Below, piece by piece: positions 33,210-42,544 of a DNA stretch of 64,000 nt. Source of the stretch: an uncultured Paracoccaceae bacterium (GTDB taxonomy: Bacteria; Pseudomonadota; Alphaproteobacteria; Rhodobacterales; Rhodobacteraceae); contig CANNFA010000003.1 in the NCBI GenBank assembly GCA_947503765.1, forward strand, positions 496,001 through 560,000. The letters run 5' to 3'. Both the position numbers and the translations under genes were made by a program. The notes beneath the pieces were generated by a model that was not told the DNA's origin, made no database searches, and was given only the letters and a program-made list of their open reading frames with translations. The stretch's first letter is position 1. Every line of letters begins with the position of its first letter.

Positions 33210-34901
33210 TCAGCCTTTTTCGGCGATCAGCCCCTTCATGATCGCCCAGCACATCAGCAGCAGCACGATGGTGAACGGCAGACCGGTGGAGATCACCATC
33301 GCCTGCAGCGCGCCCAGCCCGCCGCCGAGCAGCAGCACGATGGCGACCGCGCCCTCGAAGGTGCACCAGAACACCCGCTGCGGCACCGGCGCGTCGACCT
33401 TGCCGCCGGCGGTGATCGTGTCGATCACCAGGCTGCCGCTATCCGACGAGGTGACGAAGAACACGATCACCAGCACGATGGCGATGACCGAGGTGATCGA
33501 CGCCAGCGGCAACCCTTCGAGCATCGCGAACAGCGACATCGGCGGGTTGTAGCCCGCGATCACCTCGGCGGTGACGGGAGAGCCGACAGGATCGGCCAGC
33601 ACCTGTTCGATCGCGGCGCCGCCGAACACGGCCATCCACAGCACGCAGACGATGGACGGGATGATCAGCACGCAGGTGATGAACTCGCGCACCGTGCGGC
33701 CCCGGCTGACACGGGCGATGAACATGCCGACGAAGGGCGACCAGGAAATCCACCAGGCCCAGTAGAACGTCGTCCAGCCATGCATGTAGGCGGTATCCTC
33801 ACGGCCGACCGGGTTCGACAGGGGCAGGATCTCGCGCACGTAGCCCACGATGCCGGTGACGAATTCCGACAGGATCGACGCGGCACCCGCCGCGAACAGC
33901 ACGAAGAACAGCAGCAGTCCCGCGATCACCATGTTGATCTCGGACAGCAGCTTGACCCCGCCATCCAGCCCGCGCAGCACCGAGATCAGCGCGACCGCGG
34001 TGATGCCGGTGATCAGGATCACCTGAACCGTGGTGCTCGTGGGGATGCCGAACACATGGCTGAGCCCCGCATTCGCCTGCTGCGCGCCGAAGCCCAGCGA
34101 GGTCGCAAGCCCGAACAGCGTCGCGAACACCGCCACCGTGTCGATGACATGCCCGGTCCAGCCCCAGATCCGTTCGCCGAAGATCGGGTAGAAGGCCGAG
34201 CGGATGGTCAGCGGCAGCCCCTTGTTGAAGGTGAACAGCGCCAGCGCCAGCGCCACGATGGCGTAGATCGCCCAGGGGTGCAGCCCCCAGTGATAGATCG
34301 TCGCCGCCAGCCCCATCTGCCGCGCCGCATCCACGTTGGCCGCGATGATCGTGCCGTCCTCGGCAATCGGCGATGGCACGCCCAGCGGCTGCGACACCGC
34401 CATGTGATAGACCGGCTCCAGCACGCCGAAGAACATCAGCCCGATGCCCATCCCGGCCGCGAACAGCATCGCGAACCAGCCCGCATAGCCGTAATCGGGC
34501 GACGCATCCGCCCCGCCCAGCCGGACCGAGCCCCAGGGGCTGACGATCAGGAACAGGCAGAACAGCACGAATATGTTGGCCGCGCTCATGAAGAACCAGT
34601 CGAAGACCGAGGTCAGCCAGACCCGCAGCCCGATATCGCAGAACGCGCCCGCCTCGCATCCCGCCACGGCGGCCGGATCGACCCCGTTGAACAGCGCATC
34701 CGCGTTTTCCTTGAATGCCAGCGCGTAGAACACGAAGGCGACGATCGTCAGCCCCGAGATCATGAAGACCGGGTTGTGGATGTCGAATCCGAACGGGCCG
34801 AGATGGCCCTCGATATTGTCCTGGCCGATATCGTATTCCGTGTCGATGATGTCGGCGGTGCCTTCGGGCTCGGGAATGCCTTGGTTCGGTGAATCGGCCA
34901 T
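33210..34901 (-). CDS. BCCT family betaine/carnitine/choline transporter
   Basis: A 563-residue secondary transporter with twelve predicted membrane segments. The family signature GMGIGLMFFGVLEPVYH and the tryptophan-rich segment TTFYWAWWISWSPFVGMFIARVSRGRTVREF, which forms the substrate-binding core, are present. These carriers take up glycine betaine, choline, carnitine or related osmolytes. It is preceded by a usp gene 52 bp upstream on the same strand and is followed by a strong terminator. The long hydrophilic N-terminus (residues 1-45) is acidic. The exact substrate cannot be read from the sequence. Confidence 0.95.
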   Translation of the reverse strand: MADSPNQGIPEPEGTADIIDTEYDIGQDNIEGHLGPFGFDIHNPVFMISGLTIVAFVFYALAFKENADALFNGVDPAAVAGCEAGAFCDIGLRVWLTSVFDWFFMSAANIFVLFCLFLIVSPWGSVRLGGADASPDYGYAGWFAMLFAAGMGIGLMFFGVLEPVYHMAVSQPLGVPSPIAEDGTIIAANVDAARQMGLAATIYHWGLHPWAIYAIVALALALFTFNKGLPLTIRSAFYPIFGERIWGWTGHVIDTVAVFATLFGLATSLGFGAQQANAGLSHVFGIPTSTTVQVILITGITAVALISVLRGLDGGVKLLSEINMVIAGLLLFFVLFAAGAASILSEFVTGIVGYVREILPLSNPVGREDTAYMHGWTTFYWAWWISWSPFVGMFIARVSRGRTVREFITCVLIIPSIVCVLWMAVFGGAAIEQVLADPVGSPVTAEVIAGYNPPMSLFAMLEGLPLASITSVIAIVLVIVFFVTSSDSGSLVIDTITAGGKVDAPVPQRVFWCTFEGAVAIVLLLGGGLGALQAMVISTGLPFTIVLLLMCWAIMKGLIAEKG

Positions 34902-34953
34902 GTGGCCTCCTCTTCATATCCTGATGAAAAACGTCTCCGGCGGCGTGCCGCCC

Positions 34954-35373
34954 TCAATCCTCTCGCACGAGAAACACCGACGCGGTCGAATGCCCGGCCA
35001 GCCGGATACCGTTGGCGGGCCACAGAAAATCGCTGAACCGCGGATCGTGCGTCCCCATCACCACAAGGTCGGCCCCGACCGCGCCGACCGCGCGAATCAG
35101 CGCATCATCGACCTCGGTGGTCGGATCGTTGGCGATCTCGGTGTGGTGGCTGGCGTTGACGCCGCGCGCCGCGGCCTGTTCGCCGGCGAACGCCTTGAGC
35201 CTTTCGGTGTATTCCCCGGGATTTCGACCCAGCGGGCCGGGTGTCGCGCCGGTCACGCCCACATAGCAGATGTCCGCCCCGTAATGCACCGCCATGTCGG
35301 CGGCACAGTCGAGGGCTTTGGCAAGCTGCTCGATACGCGCGAGATCGACGGGCACCATGATCTTCTTGAACAT
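34954..35373 (-). CDS. universal stress protein (UspA family)
   Basis: A 139-residue UspA-type protein: MFKKIMVPVDLARIEQL at the start, a central VGAVGADLVVMGTHDPRFSDFLW segment, and STASVFLVRED at the end, with the G-x2-G-x9-G-like ATP-binding layout partly kept. ATG 35371-35373 is chosen because GGACAGGAGG precedes it; the longer frame has no similarity. It sits directly upstream of the BCCT transporter on the same strand, and the pair could be co-transcribed. USP proteins next to transporters often modulate transport; this is inference. Confidence 0.9.
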   Translation of the reverse strand: MFKKIMVPVDLARIEQLAKALDCAADMAVHYGADICYVGVTGATPGPLGRNPGEYTERLKAFAGEQAAARGVNASHHTEIANDPTTEVDDALIRAVGAVGADLVVMGTHDPRFSDFLWPANGIRLAGHSTASVFLVRED

Positions 35374-35521
35374 GTTCCCTCCTGTCCCTCGGGCGCACTT
35401 GCCGCCCCACGGAATGGACCGGAACAGGCGCCCTGTTTCTGTCGTGAGAGGCAGCGTAAACGATCGGCGCCGATTGTCCAAACCCGTCTCTTGGCGGCAT
35501 GTTTCGGGGCGGCGTGCGGCA
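35374..35521. promoter_or_regulatory. usp upstream region
   Basis: This gap between the usp start and the repeat-protein terminator contains the presumed usp-BCCT promoter. I see no convincing -35/-10 pair and no coding frame with family similarity. Confidence 0.35.
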
Positions 35522-35522
35522 C

Positions 35523-35556
35523 AAAAAACTGCGCGGGGACTGTCCCCCCGCGCAGT
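35523..35556 (-). terminator. rho-independent terminator of the repeat protein
   Basis: Perfect 11-bp stem ACTGCGCGGGG/CCCCGCGCAGT with a seven-base loop, followed on the minus strand by six Ts. It lies 27 bp past the stop of the repeat protein. Confidence 0.92.
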
Positions 35557-35582
35557 GCTCTTTTCCGGCCCGCTCGGGCGGT

Positions 35583-37085
35583 CTACAGGTCCAGCGCCTC
35601 GCGCGCCTGCTTCAGCGCGTCGGCCAGCGCGTCCTCGTCATCGCCGGCATCCTCGATCGCGCGGGTCAGCTCTTCCTTCCGGCCCGCATCGAGATCGGAT
35701 TGCGCGATGTAGGCGCGCACCTCGTCCCGGTCGAAGCCCTCGACGGTGAAGATCACCTGCGGATCCGGCGCAGCCTCGCCCTCGGGCGTCTCGCTCGCGG
35801 CCGCATCGTCTTCGGCAGGCATGTCCGTCGCGGCATCATCGGCGGGCCTGTCGGCCGCGGTCTCGCCTGCGGTCTCGTCGGATGCCGGTGCATCCGCGGC
35901 CGGCGCGTCGGAGCCGCTGCCGGCCTCCTCGCCCGCCGGAGCCGCGGTTTCCTCCATCTGCTCGGCGACCGTCTCCAGCTCCTCGGCGGCAGAGCCCATG
36001 GCCTCCGCCGATTCGGTCAGCGTCGACGCCTCGTCGAGCATCTCGTCGGATTCCGCTTTCAGCGCCTCCGCCTGTTCGCGCAACTCCGCCGCCTCGTCAG
36101 AGACGGTTTCGGTGACGACATCGGTCAGATCGACCGTCGCCGCCTCCTCGGTCGCGGCGGTGTCGGTGCCTTCGTCAGACGTCGTTTCCTCCGTGGCTGC
36201 CGTGTCCGCGCTTTCGTCAGACGCGGTGTCCTCTGTGGCTGCCGTGTCGGTGCCCTCGTCAGACGCGGTGTCCTCGGTGGCCGCCGTCTCGGTGCCCGCG
36301 TCAGACGCCGTGTCGTTAGTAGCTGCCGTCTCGGCACTCTCGTCAGACGCAGTCTCCTCGGTGGTAGCCACCTCGGTGCCCTCGTCAGACGCCGTGTCTT
36401 CGGTGGCTGGCGTCTCGGTGCCTTCGTCAGACACGGTGTCCTCGGTGGCGGCCACCTCGGTGCCCTCGCCAGACGCCGTGTCCTCAGTGGTTGCCACCTC
36501 GGTGCCCTCGTCAGACGCGGTCTCCTCAACGGCTGCCGTGTCGGTGCCCTCGTCAGATGCGGTCTCCTCGGCGGCTGCCGTCTCGGTGCCCTCGTCAGAC
36601 GCGGTCTCCTCAACGGCCGCCGTATCGGTTCCCTCGTCAGACGCGGTCTCCTCGGCGGCCACCGTCTCGGTACCTTCGTCAGACGCAGTGTCCTCGGTGG
36701 CCGCCGTCTCGGCGCTCTCGTCAGAAGCGGTGTCGTCAGTGGCTGCCGTCTCGGCGCTTTCGTCTGAAGCGGTGTCGTCAGTGGCCGCCGTCTCGACACT
36801 CTCGTCAGATGCGGTCTCCTCGACCTCTGCCGTCTCGACACTCTCGTCAGACGCCGTCTCCTCGACCTCTGCCGTCTCGGTGCCCTCGTCTGCCGCCGGC
36901 TCCTCGGAAACCGCCGGCTCCGCCTCGGGCTCTCCGGCGCCGGCGACGTCAAGCGAATCCGGCGCCTCCACCGCGCTGTCCGTGCCGGTGGCCGCCAGCT
37001 CTTCGTCGCCCGCCGTCTGGTAATAGGCGTAGCCGCCAATGCCCGCGGCGACGACCAGGGCCACTATGATCCAGGTCTTTTCCAT
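35583..37085 (-). CDS. membrane-anchored acidic protein with 17 tandem 14-residue repeats
   Basis: A 500-residue protein. Residues 4-22 form a single membrane anchor (WIIVALVVAAGIGGYAYY). Residues about 77-314 are 17 consecutive units of the form TASDEGTETAATED, rich in T, A, S, D and E, with a fixed length of 14. Then comes a coiled-coil-like Glu/Ala-rich segment (residues about 325-375), an acidic linker, and a C-terminal helical domain with VIFTVEGFDRDEVRAYIAQSDLDAGRK. There is no known family for the repeats. The layout suggests an extended, strongly negative stalk outside the inner membrane with a folded tip; that is inference. A terminator follows. Confidence 0.7.
   Translation of the reverse strand: MEKTWIIVALVVAAGIGGYAYYQTAGDEELAATGTDSAVEAPDSLDVAGAGEPEAEPAVSEEPAADEGTETAEVEETASDESVETAEVEETASDESVETAATDDTASDESAETAATDDTASDESAETAATEDTASDEGTETVAAEETASDEGTDTAAVEETASDEGTETAAAEETASDEGTDTAAVEETASDEGTEVATTEDTASGEGTEVAATEDTVSDEGTETPATEDTASDEGTEVATTEETASDESAETAATNDTASDAGTETAATEDTASDEGTDTAATEDTASDESADTAATEETTSDEGTDTAATEEAATVDLTDVVTETVSDEAAELREQAEALKAESDEMLDEASTLTESAEAMGSAAEELETVAEQMEETAAPAGEEAGSGSDAPAADAPASDETAGETAADRPADDAATDMPAEDDAAASETPEGEAAPDPQVIFTVEGFDRDEVRAYIAQSDLDAGRKEELTRAIEDAGDDEDALADALKQAREALDL
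36144..36857 (-). repeat. 17 x 42-bp coding tandem repeat
   Basis: The coding region for residues 77-314 consists of seventeen 42-bp units without any frame break. Units differ by substitutions (for example TASDESVETAEVEE, TASDEGTEVATTED, TTSDEGTDTAATEE), so the array is old enough to have diverged, yet its length is perfectly regular. Confidence 0.95.
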
Positions 37086-37284
37086 GAAAAACGCTCCCCC
37101 GTATGTGGCGCAGTACAGAAATTGTCTCGTCGACGAACAGATGTGACGCGGTTTGATGCGCTTTCAAGCCTGAAACCGGCCCTCCCGGCGCTGACCGGCG
37201 CGAAATAGCCGTTGAAACGCGCCCGCCGCGCCCGTATCTTGCGGCATTGAACTTTTTCGGGTCACCACAGAAGGATCAACGACC
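37086..37284. promoter_or_regulatory. divergent region with infC promoter
   Basis: For infC, TTGAAA (37212-37217) and TATCTT (37235-37240) are spaced by 17 bp, giving a transcript start near 37247 and a 5' leader of about 38 nt with AAGGA at 37271-37275. The region also holds the start side of the repeat protein, for which no clear promoter was found. Confidence 0.6.
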
Positions 37285-37827
37285 ATCGCAAGAAGACCGC
37301 ACAACGCCCCGCCCACTCGCGACACCGGCCCCCGTGTGAACGAAAAGATCAGGGCACCGGAAATCCGGCTGATCGGCGCGGACGGTGAAAACGTGGGCGT
37401 CGTCACCCCGGACCGCGGCATCGCCCTGGCCGTGCAGGCGGGGCTCGACCTGGTGGAGATTTCGCCGAACGCCTCGCCGCCGGTCTGCAAGATCATGGAT
37501 TTCGGCAAGTTCAAGTACGAACAGCAGAAACGCGAATCCGAGGCGCGCAAGAACCAGAAGACGATCGACGTGAAGGAGGTCAAGTTCCGCCCCGGAACCG
37601 ACACCCACGACTACGACGTCAAGATGCGCAACGTGCTGAAATTCCTTGAAAAGGGCGACAAGGTGAAGGTCACGCTGCGGTTCCGGGGCCGCGAGATGGC
37701 ACACCAGAACATCGGCCGCGGCCTGCTTGAGCGGATCGCGGACGACGTCAAGGAACTCGGCAAGGTCGAGAACATGCCGAAGATGGAAGGCCGCCAGATG
37801 GTGATGATGATCGGGCCGGTGAAGTAA
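37285..37827 (+). CDS. infC: translation initiation factor IF-3, ATC start
   Basis: A 180-residue protein that prevents 50S joining and checks start codons. The N-domain has [24 protein letters not shown] and the C-domain has [24 protein letters not shown], ending [14 protein letters not shown]. The start is set at ATC 37285, not GTG 37336, because AAGGA lies nine bases before it and because the extra residues read ARRPHNAPP, the usual N-terminus in this order. A rare initiator is typical of infC, where IF-3 represses its own translation by rejecting such codons. Confidence 0.92.
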   Translation: MARRPHNAPPTRDTGPRVNEKIRAPEIRLIGADGENVGVVTPDRGIALAVQAGLDLVEISPNASPPVCKIMDFGKFKYEQQKRESEARKNQKTIDVKEVKFRPGTDTHDYDVKMRNVLKFLEKGDKVKVTLRFRGREMAHQNIGRGLLERIADDVKELGKVENMPKMEGRQMVMMIGPVK

Positions 37828-37872
37828 CGCTCTGCGGGTGGCCCGGCACGTTGTCCGGGCGCGGCACGCCGC

Positions 37873-38772
37873 CTATCTTTCGGCGGCGTGCATCCTGACC
37901 ACCTCGCGGCAGCCGACCTCGGCCCCCACCTCCACCGCGGCCGCCAGCAGATCGGGCCGCGCCGACAGCCCCGCCGCCCGCGTCAGATCCGCACGGGCGC
38001 AATATGGCCCCAGCTCGCCGTCCGGCGCCGCGCGGCCGTAAGCGGCCAGCAGCTCGCGGCAGGCATGTTCGTCGCCCGCCTCGGCCAGGCTCCGCATGTC
38101 GGCAGCCGTTTCCGGCCAGCTCGGCCGAAAGGCGCCGGCCTCCACGCCGGCGCGGATCATCGCGCACATGCCGGTCGGCACCGGATCCCCGGATGGCGGG
38201 TCTTCGGCCAGGTCCGGCGGCGCGGCCATGTGCGTCTCCAGAACCGCGGCGCAGACCGCCTCGTCGCCGCCGCGCGCCGCCTCCAGCCCGGTGCCGAAGC
38301 CGTCAAGCATCCCGGCCTCCGCCGCAAGCCCGGCACGGGTGCAGGCCGGGCCGCGCCCGTCCAGAACCGCCTGGCCGTAATCGCGAAAGAACGTGCCGCA
38401 GGTGGCCAGATCGCCATCCGCCACCCGCGCCACGATGCCGCCGTACCGCTCCTGCCAATCGGCGCGCAGCACATCGGCCAGCGCGATACCGACGAGATGC
38501 TCGCAGACCGCCGGATCGCGCAGCGCCGCCGCATCCAGAAGATCGACGCCGTGCACGGTCGCCTTGCCGACGAAATAGGTGCATTCGCGCACATCGCCCG
38601 ACGCGGCCGCCGCACGCGCCCCGCCCTCGGGATCAAGCGCGGCGGGATAGGCCCCCGCCTCCAGCGCGGCACCGAGCATGACGCAGGCCGCATCCTCCGC
38701 CGCAACGGCCGGCCGCGGGGCCGGCAACGCGGCCAGGCAGATCAGCCCGGCCGCGAGGCCCGTTCGTGTCAC
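37873..38772 (-). CDS. exported Cys-repeat protein coupled to CO-dehydrogenase-like operon
   Basis: A 299-residue secreted protein with a signal peptide (LAAGLICLAALPAPRPAVA) and no membrane segment after it. It contains ten Cys residues in a regular pattern and three related units of roughly 95 residues, recognisable by GDVREC, GDLATC, GDEHAC and similar GDxxxC steps followed by a Y-G or G-x-A motif. The start is GTG 38770-38772 and overlaps the stop of the FAD subunit gene (GTGA), so the protein is translationally coupled to a molybdenum hydroxylase. I know no family. The even number of Cys suggests five disulfides in the periplasm. Confidence 0.65.
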   Translation of the reverse strand: MTRTGLAAGLICLAALPAPRPAVAAEDAACVMLGAALEAGAYPAALDPEGGARAAAASGDVRECTYFVGKATVHGVDLLDAAALRDPAVCEHLVGIALADVLRADWQERYGGIVARVADGDLATCGTFFRDYGQAVLDGRGPACTRAGLAAEAGMLDGFGTGLEAARGGDEAVCAAVLETHMAAPPDLAEDPPSGDPVPTGMCAMIRAGVEAGAFRPSWPETAADMRSLAEAGDEHACRELLAAYGRAAPDGELGPYCARADLTRAAGLSARPDLLAAAVEVGAEVGCREVVRMHAAER

Positions 38773-39557
38773 GACGCCGCGGCGACGGCGCGGCCGGTCA
38801 TCACCTTCACCAGGTGCGCGCGGTACTCGGGCGTGCCGTGCAGATCGCCGATCATGCCCTCGGCGGGGACGCTCAGCCCCGACACCGCCGCCGCCGAAAA
38901 GTCCTTGCCAAGCGCCTCTTCGGCCTCGGTCCAGCGGAACACGCCGTCTTCCGACGCGCCCGTGACTGCCACGCGCACGCCGCCCGCATGCCTGGCGACG
39001 AACACCCCGACCAGCGCGAATCGCGAGGCGGGCTGCTCGAATTTCTGGTAATTGGCCGCCTCGGGAATGGTGAACTTCACCGCCGTGATCAGCTCGCCCT
39101 CGTCGAGCGCGGTGGTGAACATGCCCTGGAAATAGTCGTCCGCGTCGATCTCGCGCTTGTCGGTCACCACGGTGCCCCCCGACGCCAGCAGCGCCGCCGG
39201 ATAGCAGGCCGCCGGGTCGTTGTTGGCCAGGCTACCGCCGATCGTGCCGCGGTTGCGCACCGCCGGATCGCCGATATTGCCCGCCAGCGCCGCCAGCGCC
39301 GGATAGCTGCCCGCCGCGCCTTTCTCCACCGCGCCGTGCGTCGCCGCGCCGCCGGCGGTCAGCACGCCGCCCTCCGCGCTCACCCCGTCCATGCCGGAAA
39401 TTCCCAGCGTCGAGACAAGCCGCCCCGGCGAGGCCAGCCGCTGCTTCATCGTCGGGATCAGCGTCTGCCCGCCGCCCAGCGCCTGCGCATCCTCGTCCGC
39501 CAGCGCCTTGACCGCCTCGTCCACGCTCGACGGCTTCACCAGTTCGAAGTCATACAT
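38769..39557 (-). CDS. xanthine dehydrogenase/CO-dehydrogenase family FAD-binding subunit
   Basis: A 262-residue medium subunit of the xanthine oxidase family. It has QALGGGQTLIPTMKQRL (FAD-binding Q-x2-GGG-Q motif), AALAGNIGDPAVRNRGTIGGSLANNDPAACYP with the second FAD motif, and a C-terminal CODH-type domain. It carries electrons from the iron-sulfur subunit to FAD. It follows the large subunit and overlaps the Cys-repeat gene by GTGA. Confidence 0.92.
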   Translation of the reverse strand: MYDFELVKPSSVDEAVKALADEDAQALGGGQTLIPTMKQRLASPGRLVSTLGISGMDGVSAEGGVLTAGGAATHGAVEKGAAGSYPALAALAGNIGDPAVRNRGTIGGSLANNDPAACYPAALLASGGTVVTDKREIDADDYFQGMFTTALDEGELITAVKFTIPEAANYQKFEQPASRFALVGVFVARHAGGVRVAVTGASEDGVFRWTEAEEALGKDFSAAAVSGLSVPAEGMIGDLHGTPEYRAHLVKVMTGRAVAAAS

Positions 39558-39646
39558 CTCGTCATCTCCTCAGGAAAACCGCTTCGGTCTTCTTCTCGTT
39601 CTAAATACGCAAACCCGGCGGCGACATCCGCGCCGCCGCCGAAGGC

Positions 39647-42010
39647 TCATCCCTGCATCGCCGTCCAGACCCGGGCCGGGCTCAGCGGCATGTCGATATG
39701 GGTCACGTCCCGGCCGTTCCGCTGCATCGCGTCGATCACCGCGTTCACCAGCGCCGGCGGCGAACCGATGGCCCCCGCCTCGCCGCAGCCCTTCACGCCC
39801 AGCGGGTTGTGGGTGCAGGGTGTCTGGCACGAATGATCGACCTGGAACATCGGCAGATCGTCCGCCCGCGGCATGGCATAATCCATGTAGGACGCCGACA
39901 CCAATTGCCCGTTCTCGTCATAGGCGCAAGCCTCCAGCAGCGCCTGGCCGATCCCCTGGGCCAGCCCGCCATGCACCTGTCCGTCGACGATCATCGGGTT
40001 GACCACATTGCCGAAATCGTCGGCGGCGGTGAACCGGTCGACCCGCACCTTGCCGGTTTCGGGGTCGACCTCGACCTCGCAGATATAGGCGCCCGCCGGG
40101 TAGGTGAAGTTGGCCGGATCGTAGAACGCCGTCTCCTCCAGCCCCGGCTCCAGCTCTTCCAGCGGGTAATTGTGCGGCACATAGGCGGCAAGGCAGACAT
40201 CGCCCCAGGCAACCGACTTGTCGGTGCCGGCCACGCTGAACGCGCCGTCCTTCAGCTCCACGTCCTCGGGCGCGGCCTCCATCAGGTGGGCGGCGATCCT
40301 CTTGGCCTTGGCGATCACCTTCTCGGCGGCGCGCACCATGGCCGAGCCGCCCACAGCAAGGCTGCGCGAGCCGTAGGTGCCCATGCCCATCGGCACCCTG
40401 GCCGTGTCGCCATGCACGATCTCGACCATGTTCTCGTCGATGCCGATCATGTCGGCGATCACCTGCGGGAACGAGGTTTCGTGCCCCTGCCCGTGGCTGT
40501 GACTGCCGGTCATCACCACCAGACCGCCGGTGGCATTGACCCGCACCGTCGCGGACTCGTAAAGCCCCGCGCGCGCGCCAAGCTGCCCGACCAGCGCCGA
40601 GGGCGCGATGCCGCATGCCTCGATATAGCAGTTCATGCCCAGCCCGCGCCAAAGCCCCTTGTCCGCGCTGGCCTTGGCCCGCGCGTCGAAGCCGGCCACG
40701 TCCGCGATCTCCAGCGCCTTGTCGAGCGTGGCGTTGTAATCGCCGGTATCGTATTCGACGGCGACGGGCGTGGCATAGGGAAACTCGGTGATGAAATTGC
40801 GCCGGCGCAGCTCCACCGGGTCGATCCCCATCTCGCGCGCCGCCTTGTCGATGACACGCTCCAACTGGTACGTCGCCTCGGGCCGGCCCGCGCCGCGATA
40901 GGCATCGACCGGCACGGTGTTGGTGAACACCGCCTTCACGTTCACGTAGATCAGCGGCGTCTTGTAATTGCCGGCCATCAGCACGCCGTGCAGCCAGGTC
41001 GGCACCGAGGTCGAGAAGGTCGACAGATACGCGCCCATATTGGCATGGGTGTCGGTGCGCAGCGCCTGGAAATGCCCCTCTTCGTCCAGCGCAAGCTGGA
41101 TCGTGGTGACATGGTCGCGGCCATGCGCGTCGGACATGAAGGCTTCCGACCGCGAGGATGTCCATTTCACCGGACGTTTCAACTGCTTGGCGGCGAAGGT
41201 GCAGAACGCCTCCTCGGCATAGTGGAAGATCTTCGATCCGAATCCGCCGCCCACATCCGGGGCCACCACGCGCAGCTTGTGTTCCGGGATGCCCAGCACG
41301 AAGGCGCCCATCAGCAACCGGATCACATGCGGGTTCTGCGACGTGGTATACAGCGTCGATTCGTCCGAATGCGCCGCATAGTCGCTAAGCGCCACGCGCG
41401 GCTCCATCGGGTTGGCGACCAGCCGCTGGTTCACCAGATCGAGCGTGGTGACGTGATGCGCCTTGTCGAACGCCTCGGCCACCGCGTCCTTGTTCTCTTC
41501 GACGAAGCCCCAGTCGAAGCACAGGTTCGAGGTAAGGTCGTCATGCACCTTGGGCGCGCCGTCCTTCAGCGCCGCCTTCATGTCGACGACGGCCGGCAAT
41601 TCCTCGATGTCGAGCACGATCTTCTCGGCGGCGTCGCGGGCCTGTTCGTAGGTTTCGGCGACCACTGCGGCGATCGGGTCGCCCACATGGCGCACCTTGC
41701 CCTGCGCCAGGACCGGGTGGGCCGGCTCCTGCATGGGCTCGCCATGCCGGTCGGTCACCTGCCAGCCGCAGGGAATCCCGCCGACCCCTTCGAAATCGGC
41801 GCCGGTAAAGACCCGGATGACGCCCTCCGCCGCTTCCGCCGCCGAGGTGTCGACCGCCTTGATACGCCCATGCGCCACGTCCGAGCGCAGGAAATGGACA
41901 TAGGCCTGTCCGTGAATGTCGATGTCGTCGGTATACCGGCCCTTGCCGGTCAGGAACCGCACATCCTCGCGCCGCTTCGGGCTGGCGCCAATGCCATGAT
42001 CTTTGGGCAT
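39647..42010 (-). CDS. CO-dehydrogenase-like molybdopterin subunit, form II (AYRGAGR)
   Basis: A 787-residue molybdenum-binding large subunit of the xanthine oxidase family. The active-site loop reads [26 protein letters not shown] marks form II, as opposed to AYXCSFR of proven CO oxidisers (form I). Other features are [16 protein letters not shown] (substrate-side), [13 protein letters not shown] and the C-terminal [14 protein letters not shown] with the Glu that is catalytic in the family. The product is therefore probably not a CO dehydrogenase; the true substrate is unknown. The operon order is small-large-medium, typical of form II. Confidence 0.9.
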   Translation of the reverse strand: MPKDHGIGASPKRREDVRFLTGKGRYTDDIDIHGQAYVHFLRSDVAHGRIKAVDTSAAEAAEGVIRVFTGADFEGVGGIPCGWQVTDRHGEPMQEPAHPVLAQGKVRHVGDPIAAVVAETYEQARDAAEKIVLDIEELPAVVDMKAALKDGAPKVHDDLTSNLCFDWGFVEENKDAVAEAFDKAHHVTTLDLVNQRLVANPMEPRVALSDYAAHSDESTLYTTSQNPHVIRLLMGAFVLGIPEHKLRVVAPDVGGGFGSKIFHYAEEAFCTFAAKQLKRPVKWTSSRSEAFMSDAHGRDHVTTIQLALDEEGHFQALRTDTHANMGAYLSTFSTSVPTWLHGVLMAGNYKTPLIYVNVKAVFTNTVPVDAYRGAGRPEATYQLERVIDKAAREMGIDPVELRRRNFITEFPYATPVAVEYDTGDYNATLDKALEIADVAGFDARAKASADKGLWRGLGMNCYIEACGIAPSALVGQLGARAGLYESATVRVNATGGLVVMTGSHSHGQGHETSFPQVIADMIGIDENMVEIVHGDTARVPMGMGTYGSRSLAVGGSAMVRAAEKVIAKAKRIAAHLMEAAPEDVELKDGAFSVAGTDKSVAWGDVCLAAYVPHNYPLEELEPGLEETAFYDPANFTYPAGAYICEVEVDPETGKVRVDRFTAADDFGNVVNPMIVDGQVHGGLAQGIGQALLEACAYDENGQLVSASYMDYAMPRADDLPMFQVDHSCQTPCTHNPLGVKGCGEAGAIGSPPALVNAVIDAMQRNGRDVTHIDMPLSPARVWTAMQG

Positions 42011-42058
42011 TCCTTCTCCTCCCTGAGAACGAATTTTCGTCGAAAATTCGCCGCGTTC

Positions 42059-42544
42059 CTACTCCGCGGCGATCGCGCCGACATCCTGGCCTGACGCGGC
42101 CATGATCGCCTTGACGATGTTGTGATACCCGGTACAGCGGCACAGGTTCCCCTCGAGATAGTCGCGGATTTCCGCCTCGCTGGGTTTCGGGTTGTCCTTC
42201 AGAAGTGCCGCCGCCGACATCACCATGCCCGGCGTGCAAAAGCCGCATTGCAGCCCGTGATGGTCCTGGAACGCCTGCTGGATCACGCTCAACGAGCCGT
42301 CTTCATTGGCCATCCCCTCGATCGTGGTGACCTCGGCGCCTTCCGCCTCGGCGGCGAACATGGTGCAGGATTTCACCGCCACGCCGTCCACATGCACCAC
42401 GCAGGCGCCGCATTGCGACGTGTCGCACCCGATATGGGTGCCGGTCAGGTCCAGCTCCTCGCGCAGGAACTGCGCCAGAAGCGTGCGGCCCTCGGCCTCG
42501 CCCGACATGGTCTTGCCGTTCACCTTCATCGAAATCTTGGGCAT
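42059..42544 (-). CDS. CO-dehydrogenase-like [2Fe-2S] subunit
   Basis: A 161-residue protein with two [2Fe-2S] centres: the plant-type [15 protein letters not shown] with a later Cys in VKSCTMF, and the second CGFCTPGM...[13 protein letters not shown]. It passes electrons from the molybdenum site to the FAD subunit. ATG 42542-42544 is preceded by GGGAGG. It is the first gene of the operon and is divergent from tamA. Confidence 0.95.
   Translation of the reverse strand: MPKISMKVNGKTMSGEAEGRTLLAQFLREELDLTGTHIGCDTSQCGACVVHVDGVAVKSCTMFAAEAEGAEVTTIEGMANEDGSLSVIQQAFQDHHGLQCGFCTPGMVMSAAALLKDNPKPSEAEIRDYLEGNLCRCTGYHNIVKAIMAASGQDVGAIAAE

Noticed and set aside
36144-36857. CRISPR-like array of 42-bp repeats
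   Set aside because: The units are contiguous without spacers and keep one coding frame, so this is a coding tandem repeat.
35746-37023. 425-codon Ser/Val-rich frame antisense to the repeat protein
   Set aside because: Its repeats only mirror the 42-bp units on the other strand. The sense frame has a membrane anchor, start site and terminator.
37336-37827. GTG 37336 as infC start
   Set aside because: There is no ribosome site at a proper distance and it would remove the conserved [10 protein letters not shown]-terminus.
39647-42544. Operon as true CO dehydrogenase (coxSLM, form I)
   Set aside because: The loop is AYRGAGR and the gene order is that of form II.
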